Positions 55,420 through 64,000 of a DNA stretch of 64,000 nucleotides are shown piece after piece. The DNA comes from Sphingopyxis indica (lineage in GTDB: Bacteria; Pseudomonadota; Alphaproteobacteria; Sphingomonadales; Sphingomonadaceae): positions 1 to 64,000 of the forward strand of contig NZ_FZPA01000004.1 in assembly GCF_900188185.1 (NCBI RefSeq), written 5' to 3'. The notes beneath the pieces were generated by a model that was not told where the DNA came from, searched no databases, and saw nothing but the letters and a program-made list of their open reading frames with translations. The translations under genes were made by a program, and so were the position numbers. The stretch's first letter is position 1; each line of letters starts with the position of its first letter.

Positions 55420-56450
55420 GCTTCGAGACGATGACCGACGATCAATGCTGGGCGGTGATGCAGCGCCGCGACAAGGCCTATGACGGGCGCTTCATCGTCG
55501 GCGTGCTCACCACCGGCATCTATTGCCGCCCGAGCTGCGCCGCGCGCCAGCCCTTGCGCGAAAATGTCCGCTTCTTTCGCGACGGCGCGGACGCGCGCGC
55601 GGCCGGCCTCAGGCCGTGCAAGCGCTGCCTGCCCGACGATGTCGGGCGCGACGAGGCGGCGGTGCTCGCGGCGATCAAGGCGATCCAGACGAGCGAGGAA
55701 CCGCTCGCGCTCGCCGACCTTGCCGCGCGCACCGGCTATTCGCCGACGCATTTCCAGCGCGTCTTCACCCGCCACACCGGCCTGTCGCCCGCCGCCTATG
55801 CCCGCGCGCTGCGCGAAGAACGCGCGCGCGAAGCGCTGAGCGAGGCGGGACGGGTGACCGACGCAATCTATGACGCGGGCTTTTCGGGGCCGTCGCGCTT
55901 TTACGAAAATATGGAGGGACGCATGGGAATGACGGCTTCGGCGTGGGCGAACGGCGGCAAGGGCGCGACGATCCACTGGGCGGTCGTGCCGACGAGCCTG
56001 GGCGACATGCTCGTCGCGGCGACCGGCAAGGGCGTGTGCCGCCTCTCCTTCGCCGAGGGACGCGAGGCGCTGGAAGAACGCTTTCCCGCGGCCGAACTGG
56101 TCGAGGGCGGCGCCGAATTCGCCGGCCTGCTCAAGCAGGTCGTCGATGCGGTCGAAACCCCCGCGCTCGGCTTCGACCATATTCCGATCGACGTGAAGGG
56201 CACCGCCTTTCAGGAAGCGGTGTGGCGCGAGCTGAGGAAGATTCCCGCCGGCGAAACGCGCAGCTATGCCGAGATCGCCGCCGCGGTCGGCAAGCCGAAG
56301 GCGGTGCGCGCGGCGGGGAGCGCGAACGGCGCGAACAATGTCGCGGTGCTGATCCCGTGCCACCGCGTCGTGCGCAGCGACGGATCGCTTGGCGGCTATG
56401 CCTATGGCCTGCCGATCAAGGAAGAATTGCTGAAAAGAGAGGCCCGATGA
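55416..56450 (+). CDS. ada: Ada: methylphosphotriester/O6-methylguanine methyltransferase and regulator
   Basis: This 344-residue protein has the complete Ada order: Zn domain with Cys37, Cys41, Cys68 and Cys71 (YCRPSCAARQP, CKRCLP), an AraC-type helix-turn-helix (~90-170), and the MGMT domain with acceptor Cys315 in IPCHRVV. It repairs methylated DNA by suicidal transfer and becomes an activator after methylation of its N-terminal Cys. Length is close to E. coli Ada (354). It is coupled on both sides to DUF1203 and the PEP-mutase-like gene, so these may belong to the adaptive response. Confidence 0.95.
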   Translation: MSFETMTDDQCWAVMQRRDKAYDGRFIVGVLTTGIYCRPSCAARQPLRENVRFFRDGADARAAGLRPCKRCLPDDVGRDEAAVLAAIKAIQTSEEPLALADLAARTGYSPTHFQRVFTRHTGLSPAAYARALREERAREALSEAGRVTDAIYDAGFSGPSRFYENMEGRMGMTASAWANGGKGATIHWAVVPTSLGDMLVAATGKGVCRLSFAEGREALEERFPAAELVEGGAEFAGLLKQVVDAVETPALGFDHIPIDVKGTAFQEAVWRELRKIPAGETRSYAEIAAAVGKPKAVRAAGSANGANNVAVLIPCHRVVRSDGSLGGYAYGLPIKEELLKREAR

Positions 56451-57208
56451 TGACCGATAAAGTTGCCGAATTTCGAGCTCTGCACGTCCCGGGCGATCCG
56501 CTGATCCTCGTCAACATCTGGGATGCGGGGAGCGCCAAGGCGGTCGCCGCGGCGGGCGCGAAGGCGATCGCGACGGGCAGCTATGGCGTTGCCGGGGCGC
56601 AGGGACGCAGCGACGGCGAGGATTTTCCGCTGGAGGATGCGCTCGAGAATCTGCGCCGCATCCTGTCGGTGACCGATCTGCCGGTCACGATCGACATGGA
56701 ATCGGGCTATGGCGCCGATGCGGCGGCGGTCGGCGTGTCGGTCGGCTGTGCCAGGGAAGCCGGCGCGGTCGGGATCAATATGGAGGATCGGCTCCCCGGC
56801 GTGACCGAGCTGCTCGCGCTCGCCGAGGCGCAGGCGCGTTATCGCGCGGCGGCGGACAGCGGGATTTTCATCAACGCGCGCTGCGACATGTTTCGCGGGC
56901 GCGACGCGGCGAAGGATGGCGAGGCGCTGGTCGCCGCGACGCTCGAACGCGCGCGCGCCTATGCCGATGCCGGGGCGGGATCGCTGTTCGTGCCCTTCCT
57001 GCTCGACCCCAAATGCATCGGCGCGATCTGCGACGCCTCGCCGCTGCCGGTGAATATATTGCGCGGCAAGGGCGGCCCGACGCATCGGGAACTGGCGGCG
57101 CTCGGCGTCGCGCGGATCAGCCACGGGCATCAGCCGTGGGCGGCGGCGATGGCGTGGCTCACCGGGCAGGCGGAACAGGTGCTGGGCGGCGACGAACCCG
57201 ATTATTGA
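56447..57208 (+). CDS. Isocitrate lyase/PEP mutase family protein
   Basis: This 253-residue protein has the PEP mutase/isocitrate lyase TIM-barrel: NIWDAGSAKAVAAAGAKAIATGS near residue 25, LPVTIDMESGYG (Mg-binding Asp/Glu, ~80) and GINMEDRLPG (~110). The ICL signature Lys-Lys-Cys-Gly-His is absent, so it is a PEP-mutase-like C-C or P-C lyase rather than ICL. The start is one of the tandem ATGs 56447/56450, overlapping the ada stop. Substrate unknown, perhaps 2-methylisocitrate-like or an oxaloacetate-type acid. Co-transcription with ada is unexpected. Confidence 0.8.
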   Translation: MMTDKVAEFRALHVPGDPLILVNIWDAGSAKAVAAAGAKAIATGSYGVAGAQGRSDGEDFPLEDALENLRRILSVTDLPVTIDMESGYGADAAAVGVSVGCAREAGAVGINMEDRLPGVTELLALAEAQARYRAAADSGIFINARCDMFRGRDAAKDGEALVAATLERARAYADAGAGSLFVPFLLDPKCIGAICDASPLPVNILRGKGGPTHRELAALGVARISHGHQPWAAAMAWLTGQAEQVLGGDEPDY

Positions 57209-57226
57209 GCAAGACCCCTTCCGACC

Positions 57227-57342
57227 CGTTCGTCCTGAGGAGCCATTGAGCCCAGTCGAAATGGCATCTCGAAGGATCATGCGCAACGCCCGGTCCTTCG
57301 AGACGGGGCTTCGACAAGCTCAGCCCCTCCTCAGGACGAACG
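57227..57342. repeat. Family B composite palindrome, copy 3
   Basis: Outer arms CGTTCGTCCTGAGGAG and CTCCTCAGGACGAACG with the inner pair ATCTCGAAGGATC-like and GGTCCTTCGAGAC are as in the copies at 35191 and 41190. It lies between the stops of two convergent genes, 19 bp after the PEP-mutase-like gene and 5 bp before the esterase stop. Confidence 0.8.
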
Positions 57343-57346
57343 GACT

Positions 57347-58942
57347 TCAGTTTCCGGGTTTCGCTTCCGGCCGCGCCACCGAATATATTTCCTTCGCGAT
57401 CGTCTTGAGCAGCGCCATCCGGTCGTCGCCCTCGGCATAGAGGTCGAAATGGGTGCGTTCGGGGACGAAGCGGAACGAGGATTGCGCCCCCAATTCGTCG
57501 AGCACCGCCTTCAGCCGCCGCGCCGCGCCGTCGAGGTAGAAGGTGTCGGCGGTGCCGACGATCAGGTGGATCTTGCCGTCGAGGTCGGGCTTCAGCTTCG
57601 GCCAGTCGCGCTTGACGATATGCGCGATGTCGTAATGCTCGCGCCACCAGGCCGCGACCGCGGGATCGACCTTGCCGGTCGCGCGGTCGAACAGCGGGCA
57701 AGGGCGCCCGTCGGGGCAGCGCGGCGAGAACACCCAGTCGAAGCTTGCGAACTGGCCGCCATAGGCGCCGAGCGCCGCTTCGAGCTGCGCGAACTGCTTC
57801 AGCGTCGCGATCACCTTGCCCTTGTCGCGGATCAGCGGCAGCGGCTGGCCATCGGCGCCGACATAGGCGTTGGCGTCCGGCGCGTAGATGTCGATATTGG
57901 TGAAGTCGTGGAAATCGCTCGGGTCGGGTGCGGTCGGCCAGGTGCCGCCGAAAATCTTCGGATAGGCGACCTGCAGCCACAGGGTCGACCAGCCGCCCGA
58001 ACTGTGGCCGGTCAGGAAGCGGCCCGACGCGCGGGCATCCATCCGGTATTTTGCCTCGAGCGCGGGGATCGCTTCGGTGGTCAAGGCCGCCCCCCACGGG
58101 CCGTTGTTCGCCGAATCGGCAAATTCGTGCGTTCCGGTCGCGATATGATGGTCGAGGAAAACCCAGATCATCGGCGGCATCTCGCCCTTCGCCATCATCG
58201 CCGCGACACCTGCGGCGCTCATCTTCGCGCTATCGAGCGTGCTGCCGAAGCCGCCGTCGGAATAGACGGTCGGATAGCTGCCTTTGCCGTCCGCATAGCC
58301 GGGAGGCAGCGCGACCCAGCCCTTGATCGCGGTCGCGCGGCCCGAAAAACCGGTCATCAGCCGCGACGGAATGTCGACCGCCTCGACGCTCTTGAGGCCC
58401 ATCTCGACATCGGTGCGGCGATTGGCGGGAAGCTGGGCAAGCCGGTCCTCGAAACGCTTTGCCGGAAGCTCGCGGTCGAGCGTCAAGGTCGGGATCGGAC
58501 CGGGCAAGCTCGCTTCGACCACCGCCGAGACGAGATCGCCTGCGCCGCGGCCGCCATAATTATAGTCGTGATTGCGGTCGAACACCGCCTGCAGCCGGTA
58601 GGTGCCGGGCGGCAGCTTCGACCAGGGGGTCGGGAAAGCGTCGGCCTCGGTCCCGACGAGCGCGGGTGTGCCTGGCGCCAGATGCGCGACCTCGCGCGCC
58701 GCGATCGCGGTGCCGGTGGGATTGAAGGCCGAGGTGTCGACCTCCTCCTGCGCCGGCGCGCCGGGTTCGATCCTTTGCGCAAAGACAAGCAGCCGCCCGC
58801 TTGCATCGCCGCCGAGATCCTGTGTTGTAACGACCGGCGCCGCCATCGGCGCGGGATCGGCAAGGACGGCGGCCGGGGCCGAAAGCGCCAGCGCGATGGG
58901 GACGAAGAGCGAAAGCGCGCGGCGCGAAGGTCGGTCGATCAT
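57347..58942 (-). CDS. Exported alpha/beta hydrolase, putative esterase family
   Basis: This 531-residue protein has a signal peptide (~1-28, ending AVLA), a beta-rich N-terminal domain (~35-180), and an esterase-D/Fes-like alpha/beta hydrolase core (~195-520) with nucleophile Ser314 in TGHSSGGWSTL. The Asp is likely in GTADTFYLDGAARR and the His in PERTHFDLYAEGD. It is much longer than a simple esterase because of the N-terminal domain. It should act in the periplasm. The substrate is unknown; a role in siderophore or xylan ester cleavage is a family possibility only. No operon partner. Confidence 0.75.
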   Translation of the reverse strand: MIDRPSRRALSLFVPIALALSAPAAVLADPAPMAAPVVTTQDLGGDASGRLLVFAQRIEPGAPAQEEVDTSAFNPTGTAIAAREVAHLAPGTPALVGTEADAFPTPWSKLPPGTYRLQAVFDRNHDYNYGGRGAGDLVSAVVEASLPGPIPTLTLDRELPAKRFEDRLAQLPANRRTDVEMGLKSVEAVDIPSRLMTGFSGRATAIKGWVALPPGYADGKGSYPTVYSDGGFGSTLDSAKMSAAGVAAMMAKGEMPPMIWVFLDHHIATGTHEFADSANNGPWGAALTTEAIPALEAKYRMDARASGRFLTGHSSGGWSTLWLQVAYPKIFGGTWPTAPDPSDFHDFTNIDIYAPDANAYVGADGQPLPLIRDKGKVIATLKQFAQLEAALGAYGGQFASFDWVFSPRCPDGRPCPLFDRATGKVDPAVAAWWREHYDIAHIVKRDWPKLKPDLDGKIHLIVGTADTFYLDGAARRLKAVLDELGAQSSFRFVPERTHFDLYAEGDDRMALLKTIAKEIYSVARPEAKPGN

Positions 58943-59000
58943 GACGATGGTCTAGCCGCTGAAGATGCGCTGTAAAGGCTGATCGCTCACGCGGTAGAGA

Positions 59001-60581
59001 TCAGCCCTCTTCCTCTTCCTTCGCCTTGCGGAAAATCTCCGCCATCTTGGTGCGTGCCTCGTCGAGCTTGCCCTCGTCGATCGCCTTGACCACCGCGAGA
59101 AGCAGATTTTCCTCTTTGCCGGCATGTGCCTGGAACGCGATCGGCGCGATCACCGAGCGCGCGATGTCGCCCTTGCCCTCGTCGAGGAGCTGGCGCGTCA
59201 GGACCAGCCGATATTGGGGGTCGTAGGAGGCGTTCGGATAGACTTGCTCGAGCGCGATCAGCGCCGCTTCGGGGACCGGCTCGCCCGCTTCGCGGAACGA
59301 GAGATAATAGCCGATCGCCGGCCGCGGATCGAGCGGGTCGAGGTTGCGCGCGCGCACGAAATGCGGGCGCGCCTTGGCATAGGCGCTCCTGTCGGTCTCG
59401 CCGCGTCCCATGAAGACATTGGCCTTCAGCAGATGCGCGGGGGCCGAATCGGGATCAAGCAGCAGCGCGCGGTCGGCCGCCGCCTCGGCGGCGTCCCAAT
59501 TTTTCGCGTCGATCTGCGCTTCGCCGACCCACAGCTGCGCGGGCATGCTCTCGGGCCAGGCGGCGTCCTTGCCCGTCATGTCGCTCGCGACGTCGCGCGC
59601 TTCCTTGGCATCGACCCCGCGCTGGGAGCGCATATGATCGCGGATCAGCGCCTCCTCGGCGTCGGTCAGTTCGCGCATCGCGACCTTGGGCTCGACATAA
59701 TTGCCGGGCTTGACGTCATAGCCCAGGAAGGGGCCGCGCTTGTACCGGCGCACTTCCTTTTGCAATTGGCCCAAGTCGCCGAAGATGCGCTTCGCGGCGG
59801 TCAGGCTGTCCTCGCCGCTGTTGAGCGCCTTCAGATATGCGACGAGCTGCCCCTGCCGGTCGGGGGCGAAGTTCAGATAATGCGAGAGCAGCCAGCCGAA
59901 CGTATAGACCTGATAGCGCTGGATGTCGTTCAGCGACGCCTTGGTATCGAACAGACGCTCGAGCGGAATGTCGGGGAGGAAATCGAGCGCGGCGCCGCGC
60001 GACTGCGGCACGTCGCCAACGTGAAAGCTGCCGTCGTCCATGAAGCGGATCGTGCTGTAGAGCTCGGCGAACCCCTCGGTGTACCAGCTCGGATAGGCGG
60101 TGCTGAAGTTCGATAGCATGAAGTGGTGGGTATATTCGTGGAGCAGCACTGATTTGATGTCGAGCCGCGGCCCGGTGCGAATGCCCTTGCTCGTTTCGAT
60201 CCGCTCGTGCGCCGGAACGAAGGATACCGGATTGCCCGCGCGCCCAATATAGAAGCCCGCGACTCCCGAGCCCGAGGCGTGAGCGAACACGGCGATATTG
60301 TCGGTATCGCCGCTGCGATAGACCTTGACCTTGTTCGCGCTGCCGACGTCTGGGCCGGGCACCGGCATATTCTGCAGCGTGCGCAGCGCATTGTCGAAGC
60401 GCTCGAGCAATGTCGCGAATTTTTCGGCGTCGTCGCGGTCGCTTTCGGAATAGACGACGAAGTGGGCGGTCTTGGCTTCCCACCATTCGGCCCTTGCCGC
60501 CGGGCTTGCCAGCAGCGCGCACATCGCCAGACCCGCGCCCAACAGCCTCGCGGCCTCGCGCTTCCAATTCGTCGCTGTCAC
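59001..60581 (-). CDS. Exported gluzincin-like protein with TPR-like repeats
   Basis: This 526-residue protein begins at GTG 60581 after GGGGGAAA. It has a signal peptide (~1-31, ending AAR-A). A DUF1570-like metallopeptidase region covers ~35-320, with zinc motif HEYTH at 148-152 and Glu169 or Glu173 (WYTEGFAEL). The C-terminal part (~390-520) is a set of helical TPR-like repeats (WVGEAQIDAKNWDAAEAAAD). Zinc ligands look complete, so it may be an active peptidase in the periplasm, but the natural substrate is unknown. It is upstream of priA by 81 bp on the same strand. Confidence 0.68.
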   Translation of the reverse strand: MTATNWKREAARLLGAGLAMCALLASPAARAEWWEAKTAHFVVYSESDRDDAEKFATLLERFDNALRTLQNMPVPGPDVGSANKVKVYRSGDTDNIAVFAHASGSGVAGFYIGRAGNPVSFVPAHERIETSKGIRTGPRLDIKSVLLHEYTHHFMLSNFSTAYPSWYTEGFAELYSTIRFMDDGSFHVGDVPQSRGAALDFLPDIPLERLFDTKASLNDIQRYQVYTFGWLLSHYLNFAPDRQGQLVAYLKALNSGEDSLTAAKRIFGDLGQLQKEVRRYKRGPFLGYDVKPGNYVEPKVAMRELTDAEEALIRDHMRSQRGVDAKEARDVASDMTGKDAAWPESMPAQLWVGEAQIDAKNWDAAEAAADRALLLDPDSAPAHLLKANVFMGRGETDRSAYAKARPHFVRARNLDPLDPRPAIGYYLSFREAGEPVPEAALIALEQVYPNASYDPQYRLVLTRQLLDEGKGDIARSVIAPIAFQAHAGKEENLLLAVVKAIDEGKLDEARTKMAEIFRKAKEEEEG

Positions 60582-60662
60582 CTTTTTCCCCCGTTTGCCC
60601 CTTTGACGGTGCCAGCATAGCGCGCAGGGTCGTCGCTTCAAGGGGCAGTCAAGCCCTTGGTC

Positions 60663-62831
60663 CTAAACGAAGCTGTAGGGATCGACGTCGATCGCGAGCC
60701 GCGCCTTGGCGGGCCAGTCGATGCGCGCGATCCAGTCGCGGATCGTGCCCTGGAGGTCGAAGCTGCGCGGCGCGTGGAGCAGCAGGCGGAAGCGGTGGCG
60801 GCCGCGCAGCATCGCGAGCGGCGCGGGGGCGGGGCCATAGATGGCGAGGCCGTCGGCGGCGGGCGCCTTCTGCCCCAGCCGCTGCGCGACCCCGCGCGCG
60901 ACCTCGATATCCTCCGACGAAATGACGAGCGCGGCGAAGCGGCCATAGGGCGGCGCGCCGGCCTGTTTGCGTGCCGCGGCCTCGGCGGCGTAGAAGCCGT
61001 CGCGGTCGCCCGCGACGAGCGCCGACATGACGGGCGCTTCGGGGACGCGCGTCTGGATCAGCACCTCGCCGGGCTTGACCCCGCGCCCCGCGCGCCCCGC
61101 GACCTGGGCGATCTGCTGAAAGGTGCGCTCGGACGCGCGCAGGTCGCCGCCGTCGAGGCCGAGGTCGGCGTCGACGACCCCGACGAGGGTCAGGTTGGGG
61201 AAATGATAGCCCTTGGTGACGAGCTGGGTGCCGATGATGATGTCGACGAGTCCGCCCTCGACCGCATCGACGAATTCGGCGGCCTTGGCGGGCGACCAGA
61301 GCGTGTCGGAGGTGACGATCGCGGTGCGCGCGTCCGGGAAGCGCAGCTTCACCTCGTCGGCGACGCGCTCGACCCCGGGGCCGCAGGCGACGAGGCTGTC
61401 TTCGTCCTCGCATTCGGGGCAGAGGCGCGGCGGCGGCATGACATGGCCGCAATGGTGGCAGGCGAGGCGGTGGACGAGGCGGTGCTCGACCATCCACGCC
61501 GTGCAGTTCGGGCACTGGATGCGGTGGCCGCAGGTGCGGCAGAGCGTCAGCGGCGCAAAGCCGCGGCGGTTCAGAAAGAGCAGGCTCTGCTCGCCCTTGC
61601 CGAGCCGGCCGGCGAGCGCATCGACGAGCGGCGGCGCGAGCCAGCGGCCGCGGTCGGGCGGGTCGCGGCGCATGTCGATCGCGGCAAGGTCGGGCAGGGT
61701 CGCGCCGCCGTAGCGCGCGGGCAGGACGATATGGCGATAGCGCCCCGCTTCGACCTGGGCCAGGCTCTCGAGCGCCGGGGTCGCGCTCGCGAGGATCACC
61801 GGCAGCCCCTCGAACGATCCGCGCATCACCGCGACGTCGCGCGCATGATAATGGACGCCATCCTCCTGCTTGAAGCTCGTCTCATGCGCTTCGTCGACGA
61901 CGATGAGCCCCAGATCGGCATAGGGCAGGAACAGCGCCGAGCGCGCGCCGACGACGATCTTCGCTTCGCCGCTCGCGATCGCGTGCCAGGCGCGGCGGCG
62001 CTCGGTGGAGCGCAGCCCGCTGTGCCACGGCACCGGCTCGCAGCCGAAACGCGCGGCGAAGCGCGTCAGCATCGGCTCGGTCAGCGCGATTTCGGGGAGC
62101 AGCACGAGCGTCTGCTTGCCCGCCTCGACGGCCGCCGCGATCGCTTCCATGTAAACTTCGGTCTTGCCCGATCCGGTGACGCCGTCGAGGAGCAGCGTCT
62201 CGAACCTTGCCGCCGCGACGGCATCGCGCAGCTGTCCGGCGGCGGCCGCCTGTTCGTCGGACAGGCCGGGCGGGGCGAAGGCCGGATCGGGTTCGGGACA
62301 GGGCGCGTCGGCCGAAACCTCGACCGCTTCGAGCGCGCCCGCCTGCACGAGCCCGCGGATCACCGCCTCGCTGACCTCGGCGAGTGCCGCGAGTTCGCGC
62401 ACCATGCCCTGCCGCGCGCCGATCCTTTCCAGCGCCACTATGCGCTGCGGCGTCATCCGCGCGGGCAATTCGCCGGTCGCGCGATACTCGACGATCGGGC
62501 GGCGCGCGTCGGCGAAGGCGGCGCCGGGCAGCACCATGCGCAGCACTGCGCCGGGGGGCGCGAGATAATAGTCGCTCGTCCATTCGACGAGGCGGCGCAA
62601 GGGCGCCCTGATCGGCGGGACGTCGACAATCTCGTAGAGATTGCGCAGGCGATTGTCGCCGACGGGGTCGGGCGCGCCGAAGCTCGCCTCCTCCCACACC
62701 ACCCCGCCCATCCGCCGCGGCCCCAGCGGCGCGACGACGACGCTGCCGAGCGGCGCCTCGCTGCCATGGGGCACGCGATAGTCGAGCGGGCCGAGGGCAG
62801 CGGTCAAAAGGAGGACGCGGGCGCGGGTCAT
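60663..62831 (-). CDS. priA: Primosomal helicase PriA
   Basis: This 722-residue replication-restart helicase has Walker A DGVTGSGKTEVY (~205), DEAH-type VDEAHETSF (~297), and a zinc region with eight Cys (CRTCGHRIQCPNC, CHHCGHVMPPPRLCPEC, ~425-470). Start ATG 62831 gives MTRARVLLLTAALGPLDYRV, the normal PriA N-terminus. It rebuilds replication forks at D-loops. Length and motifs are normal. Confidence 0.95.
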   Translation of the reverse strand: MTRARVLLLTAALGPLDYRVPHGSEAPLGSVVVAPLGPRRMGGVVWEEASFGAPDPVGDNRLRNLYEIVDVPPIRAPLRRLVEWTSDYYLAPPGAVLRMVLPGAAFADARRPIVEYRATGELPARMTPQRIVALERIGARQGMVRELAALAEVSEAVIRGLVQAGALEAVEVSADAPCPEPDPAFAPPGLSDEQAAAAGQLRDAVAAARFETLLLDGVTGSGKTEVYMEAIAAAVEAGKQTLVLLPEIALTEPMLTRFAARFGCEPVPWHSGLRSTERRRAWHAIASGEAKIVVGARSALFLPYADLGLIVVDEAHETSFKQEDGVHYHARDVAVMRGSFEGLPVILASATPALESLAQVEAGRYRHIVLPARYGGATLPDLAAIDMRRDPPDRGRWLAPPLVDALAGRLGKGEQSLLFLNRRGFAPLTLCRTCGHRIQCPNCTAWMVEHRLVHRLACHHCGHVMPPPRLCPECEDEDSLVACGPGVERVADEVKLRFPDARTAIVTSDTLWSPAKAAEFVDAVEGGLVDIIIGTQLVTKGYHFPNLTLVGVVDADLGLDGGDLRASERTFQQIAQVAGRAGRGVKPGEVLIQTRVPEAPVMSALVAGDRDGFYAAEAAARKQAGAPPYGRFAALVISSEDIEVARGVAQRLGQKAPAADGLAIYGPAPAPLAMLRGRHRFRLLLHAPRSFDLQGTIRDWIARIDWPAKARLAIDVDPYSFV

Positions 62832-62918
62832 GGATCGGGCAGGATATAGGCGTGGGAGCAAAATAGGAAAGCGGGGAAGGAAAATGCGCGCAGAGGCGCA
62901 GAGGAGGAATGGATAAAG

Positions 62919-63065
62919 TTCACGCGGAGACGCGGAGGCGCGGAGAGATTGGAGTTGCCGCGAAGCGGCCTTCCTTCTGCGGCGTTGCGATGAACGCCAC
63001 CGAGGCGCGAGAAAGGGGCCTGTCGGCCCGGATCGTTTCTCCGCGTCTCCGCGTCTCCGCGTGAA
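62919..63065. repeat. Family E inverted repeat
   Basis: Arms of about 28 bp (62919-62946 and 63038-63065) are inverted copies with only two or three differences, built of CGCGGAGA units (TTCACGCGGAGACGCGGAG). They enclose 91 bp, and the outer positions GCGCAGAGG also pair loosely with the CTCTGCGG near 63080. The remaining part of 62832-63147 has a fragment (CTTCGACAAGCTCAGGAC, 63092-63109) that resembles an internal part of family B. No gene is seen there. Confidence 0.7.
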
Positions 63066-63147
63066 CCGAACCTTCTGCGCGCTCTGCGGCCTCCTTCGAC
63101 AAGCTCAGGACGCAGTCTGCGTGAATCCAAAAAGACGCCCCGACGAT

Positions 63148-64000
63148 TTACGATGGCGCCAGCGCCGCCTTTGCTTGCCGCTTCGCCGGTTTCGGGCGGC
63201 GGAACCAGAAGGTCCAGACCGCGAAGCTGCCGAGCATCGTCAGCGACAGGCCCGATACCGTCAGCAGCAGGCGATAGGGCAGACCGCCGACCTTGCCCGC
63301 GTGGAGCGGATAGGCCTTGTTGAACGCCTGCGCGCCCGGCGCCATCGCGAGCGCGTCGCGCGCGCCGAGCAGGCGGCCGGTGGCGGCGTCGAACCACAGC
63401 GTCGTGCGGCCATTGGGAAGCCATTCGGCGGGTTGGCGCATCCTGAGGCTGATCGGATCGCCCGCCCTCCGCGGCAGGCTGAGGATACGGAATTCGGCCG
63501 TGGGGAAGCGGCGATGCGCTTCGGCGAGCATCGCGGCATAGCCGGGCTTCGCCGCGAGCGGGCCGCTTTCATATTGGGGCGGCTCCATCGACTTGACCGT
63601 CTCGGCGACCGGGCCGAAGGGCGCGACGACACCCATTGCGAAGGGGCGAAAGATCATCATCGTGCCGGTGACGAGCGAGAGCAGCAGCAGCGGCGCGACG
63701 ACGAGGCCGAGGTCGCGGTGATGGGTGACGATCGCGGGACGGCTCATCCGCCTTGGCCACAGCCGCAGGCGAAAGGTCGATCGCGTGCGCCACCAGAGGA
63801 TGACGCCCGAGATCACGAAGAACAGCCCGCAAAGCCCCGCGATGCCGATCACCCATTCGCCGCTGTCGCCCGCGAAGAGATGATGGTGAAAGTCGAAGAG
63901 CCACAGCTCGGGCCGTTCCCACTGGCTCGCCCAGCGCGCCGCGATTTCGCCCGACTGGTCGGCGTAAAGCCCCGCGCCCTCGCCGAACCGCACCTGATGC
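63148..64000 (-). CDS. PepSY-associated membrane protein, partial
   Basis: The last ~284 codons are within the window; the start lies beyond 64000. The protein has transmembrane segments (GIAGLCGLFFVISGVILWW, VVAPLLLLSLVTGTMMIF, LLLTVSGLSLTMLGSFAVWTF) and a PepSY-like region between them (FPTAEFRILSLPRRAGDP, WFDAATGRLLGARDALA). Such proteins are found with iron or TonB-related systems and may serve as ferric reductases. A GTG at 63993 could be an internal start, but continuing frame at the edge indicates a longer protein. The C-terminal tail is basic (RRPKPAKRQAKAALAPS). Confidence 0.8.
   Translation of the reverse strand, partial: HQVRFGEGAGLYADQSGEIAARWASQWERPELWLFDFHHHLFAGDSGEWVIGIAGLCGLFFVISGVILWWRTRSTFRLRLWPRRMSRPAIVTHHRDLGLVVAPLLLLSLVTGTMMIFRPFAMGVVAPFGPVAETVKSMEPPQYESGPLAAKPGYAAMLAEAHRRFPTAEFRILSLPRRAGDPISLRMRQPAEWLPNGRTTLWFDAATGRLLGARDALAMAPGAQAFNKAYPLHAGKVGGLPYRLLLTVSGLSLTMLGSFAVWTFWFRRPKPAKRQAKAALAPS

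Noticed and set aside
55943..56446. Upstream extension of the PEP-mutase-like gene to 421 codons
   Set aside because: The extension lies in another frame within ada and has no homology. The tandem ATGs at 56447/56450 with AGAGAGG upstream match the family start.
60639..60659. CAAGGG/CCCTTG hairpin just after the priA stop as a terminator
   Set aside because: The stem is only 6 bp and there is no T-tract on the minus strand, so it is not supported as a terminator.

Overview
The window looks like a chromosomal segment of a sphingomonad, most probably Sphingopyxis or a close relative. This is an inference from several signs: high GC with GC-rich third codon positions, a TonB-dependent receptor of the Xanthomonas/Caulobacter/Sphingomonas type, an F1 ATPase operon in the alphaproteobacterial order H-A-G-D-C with no F0 genes beside it, an NDUFA12-type complex I protein next to a DUF2155 lipoprotein and aat, and many short palindromic intergenic elements. 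No rRNA, tRNA, insertion sequence, prophage or CRISPR array was recognised.

Region by region. 1-11.7 kb is an arabinan/L-arabinose utilisation locus: the end of a sugar permease, a GntR/FadR regulator, three enzymes of the oxidative (non-phosphorylative) L-arabinose route (2-oxoglutarate semialdehyde dehydrogenase, a GguC/AraD1-type FAH-fold protein, an L-arabinose 1-dehydrogenase of the Gfo/Idh family), three exported glycosidases (GH51, GH43, and GH43 with a CBM42-like tail) and a TonB-dependent receptor. 12-24.7 kb is mostly housekeeping: an acyl-CoA ligase-like enzyme, a 7TM diguanylate cyclase, a TelA/XpaC-like pair, a bile-acid-symporter-family protein, MtnN, a CIO-type cytochrome bd oxidase (cydAB), BipA and RluE. 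24.7-29 kb is an accessory patch, AT-richer between about 25.6 and 27.2 kb. It holds a DUF3883 nuclease-like protein, an unknown small protein, a HEPN-like gene broken by one in-frame TGA, a sphingomonad helix-turn-helix protein and a sensor histidine kinase broken by a frameshift. 29.3-34 kb carries an AraC-family regulator and the LigD/Ku end-joining pair. 34-45.7 kb is mixed: a CHAP amidase, a GGDEF-EAL protein, a fatty acyl-AMP ligase, RecX, a DUF192 lipoprotein, NDUFA12, DUF2155, Aat, an exported methyltransferase-like lipoprotein and an orphan CpaF. 46-51.1 kb is the F1 ATP synthase operon with a clear terminator. 51.4-64 kb holds a dienelactone hydrolase, a YqaJ nuclease beside a Phd/RelE-type toxin-antitoxin pair, a membrane-anchored trypsin-like protease, a DUF1203-ada-PEP-mutase-like operon, an exported esterase, a TPR metalloprotease-like protein, PriA and the end of a PepSY membrane protein.

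The most unusual layer lies between the genes. At least six families of palindromic or inverted-repeat elements occupy intergenic gaps, two of them inside the atp operon. One family consists of paired small hairpins whose stem sequences co-vary around a constant GAAR loop, the signature of REP/REPIN-type elements. A second (about 115 bp, three copies) and a third (about 130 bp, two copies in opposite orientation) are longer composite palindromes. No transposase that would move them is present in this window.
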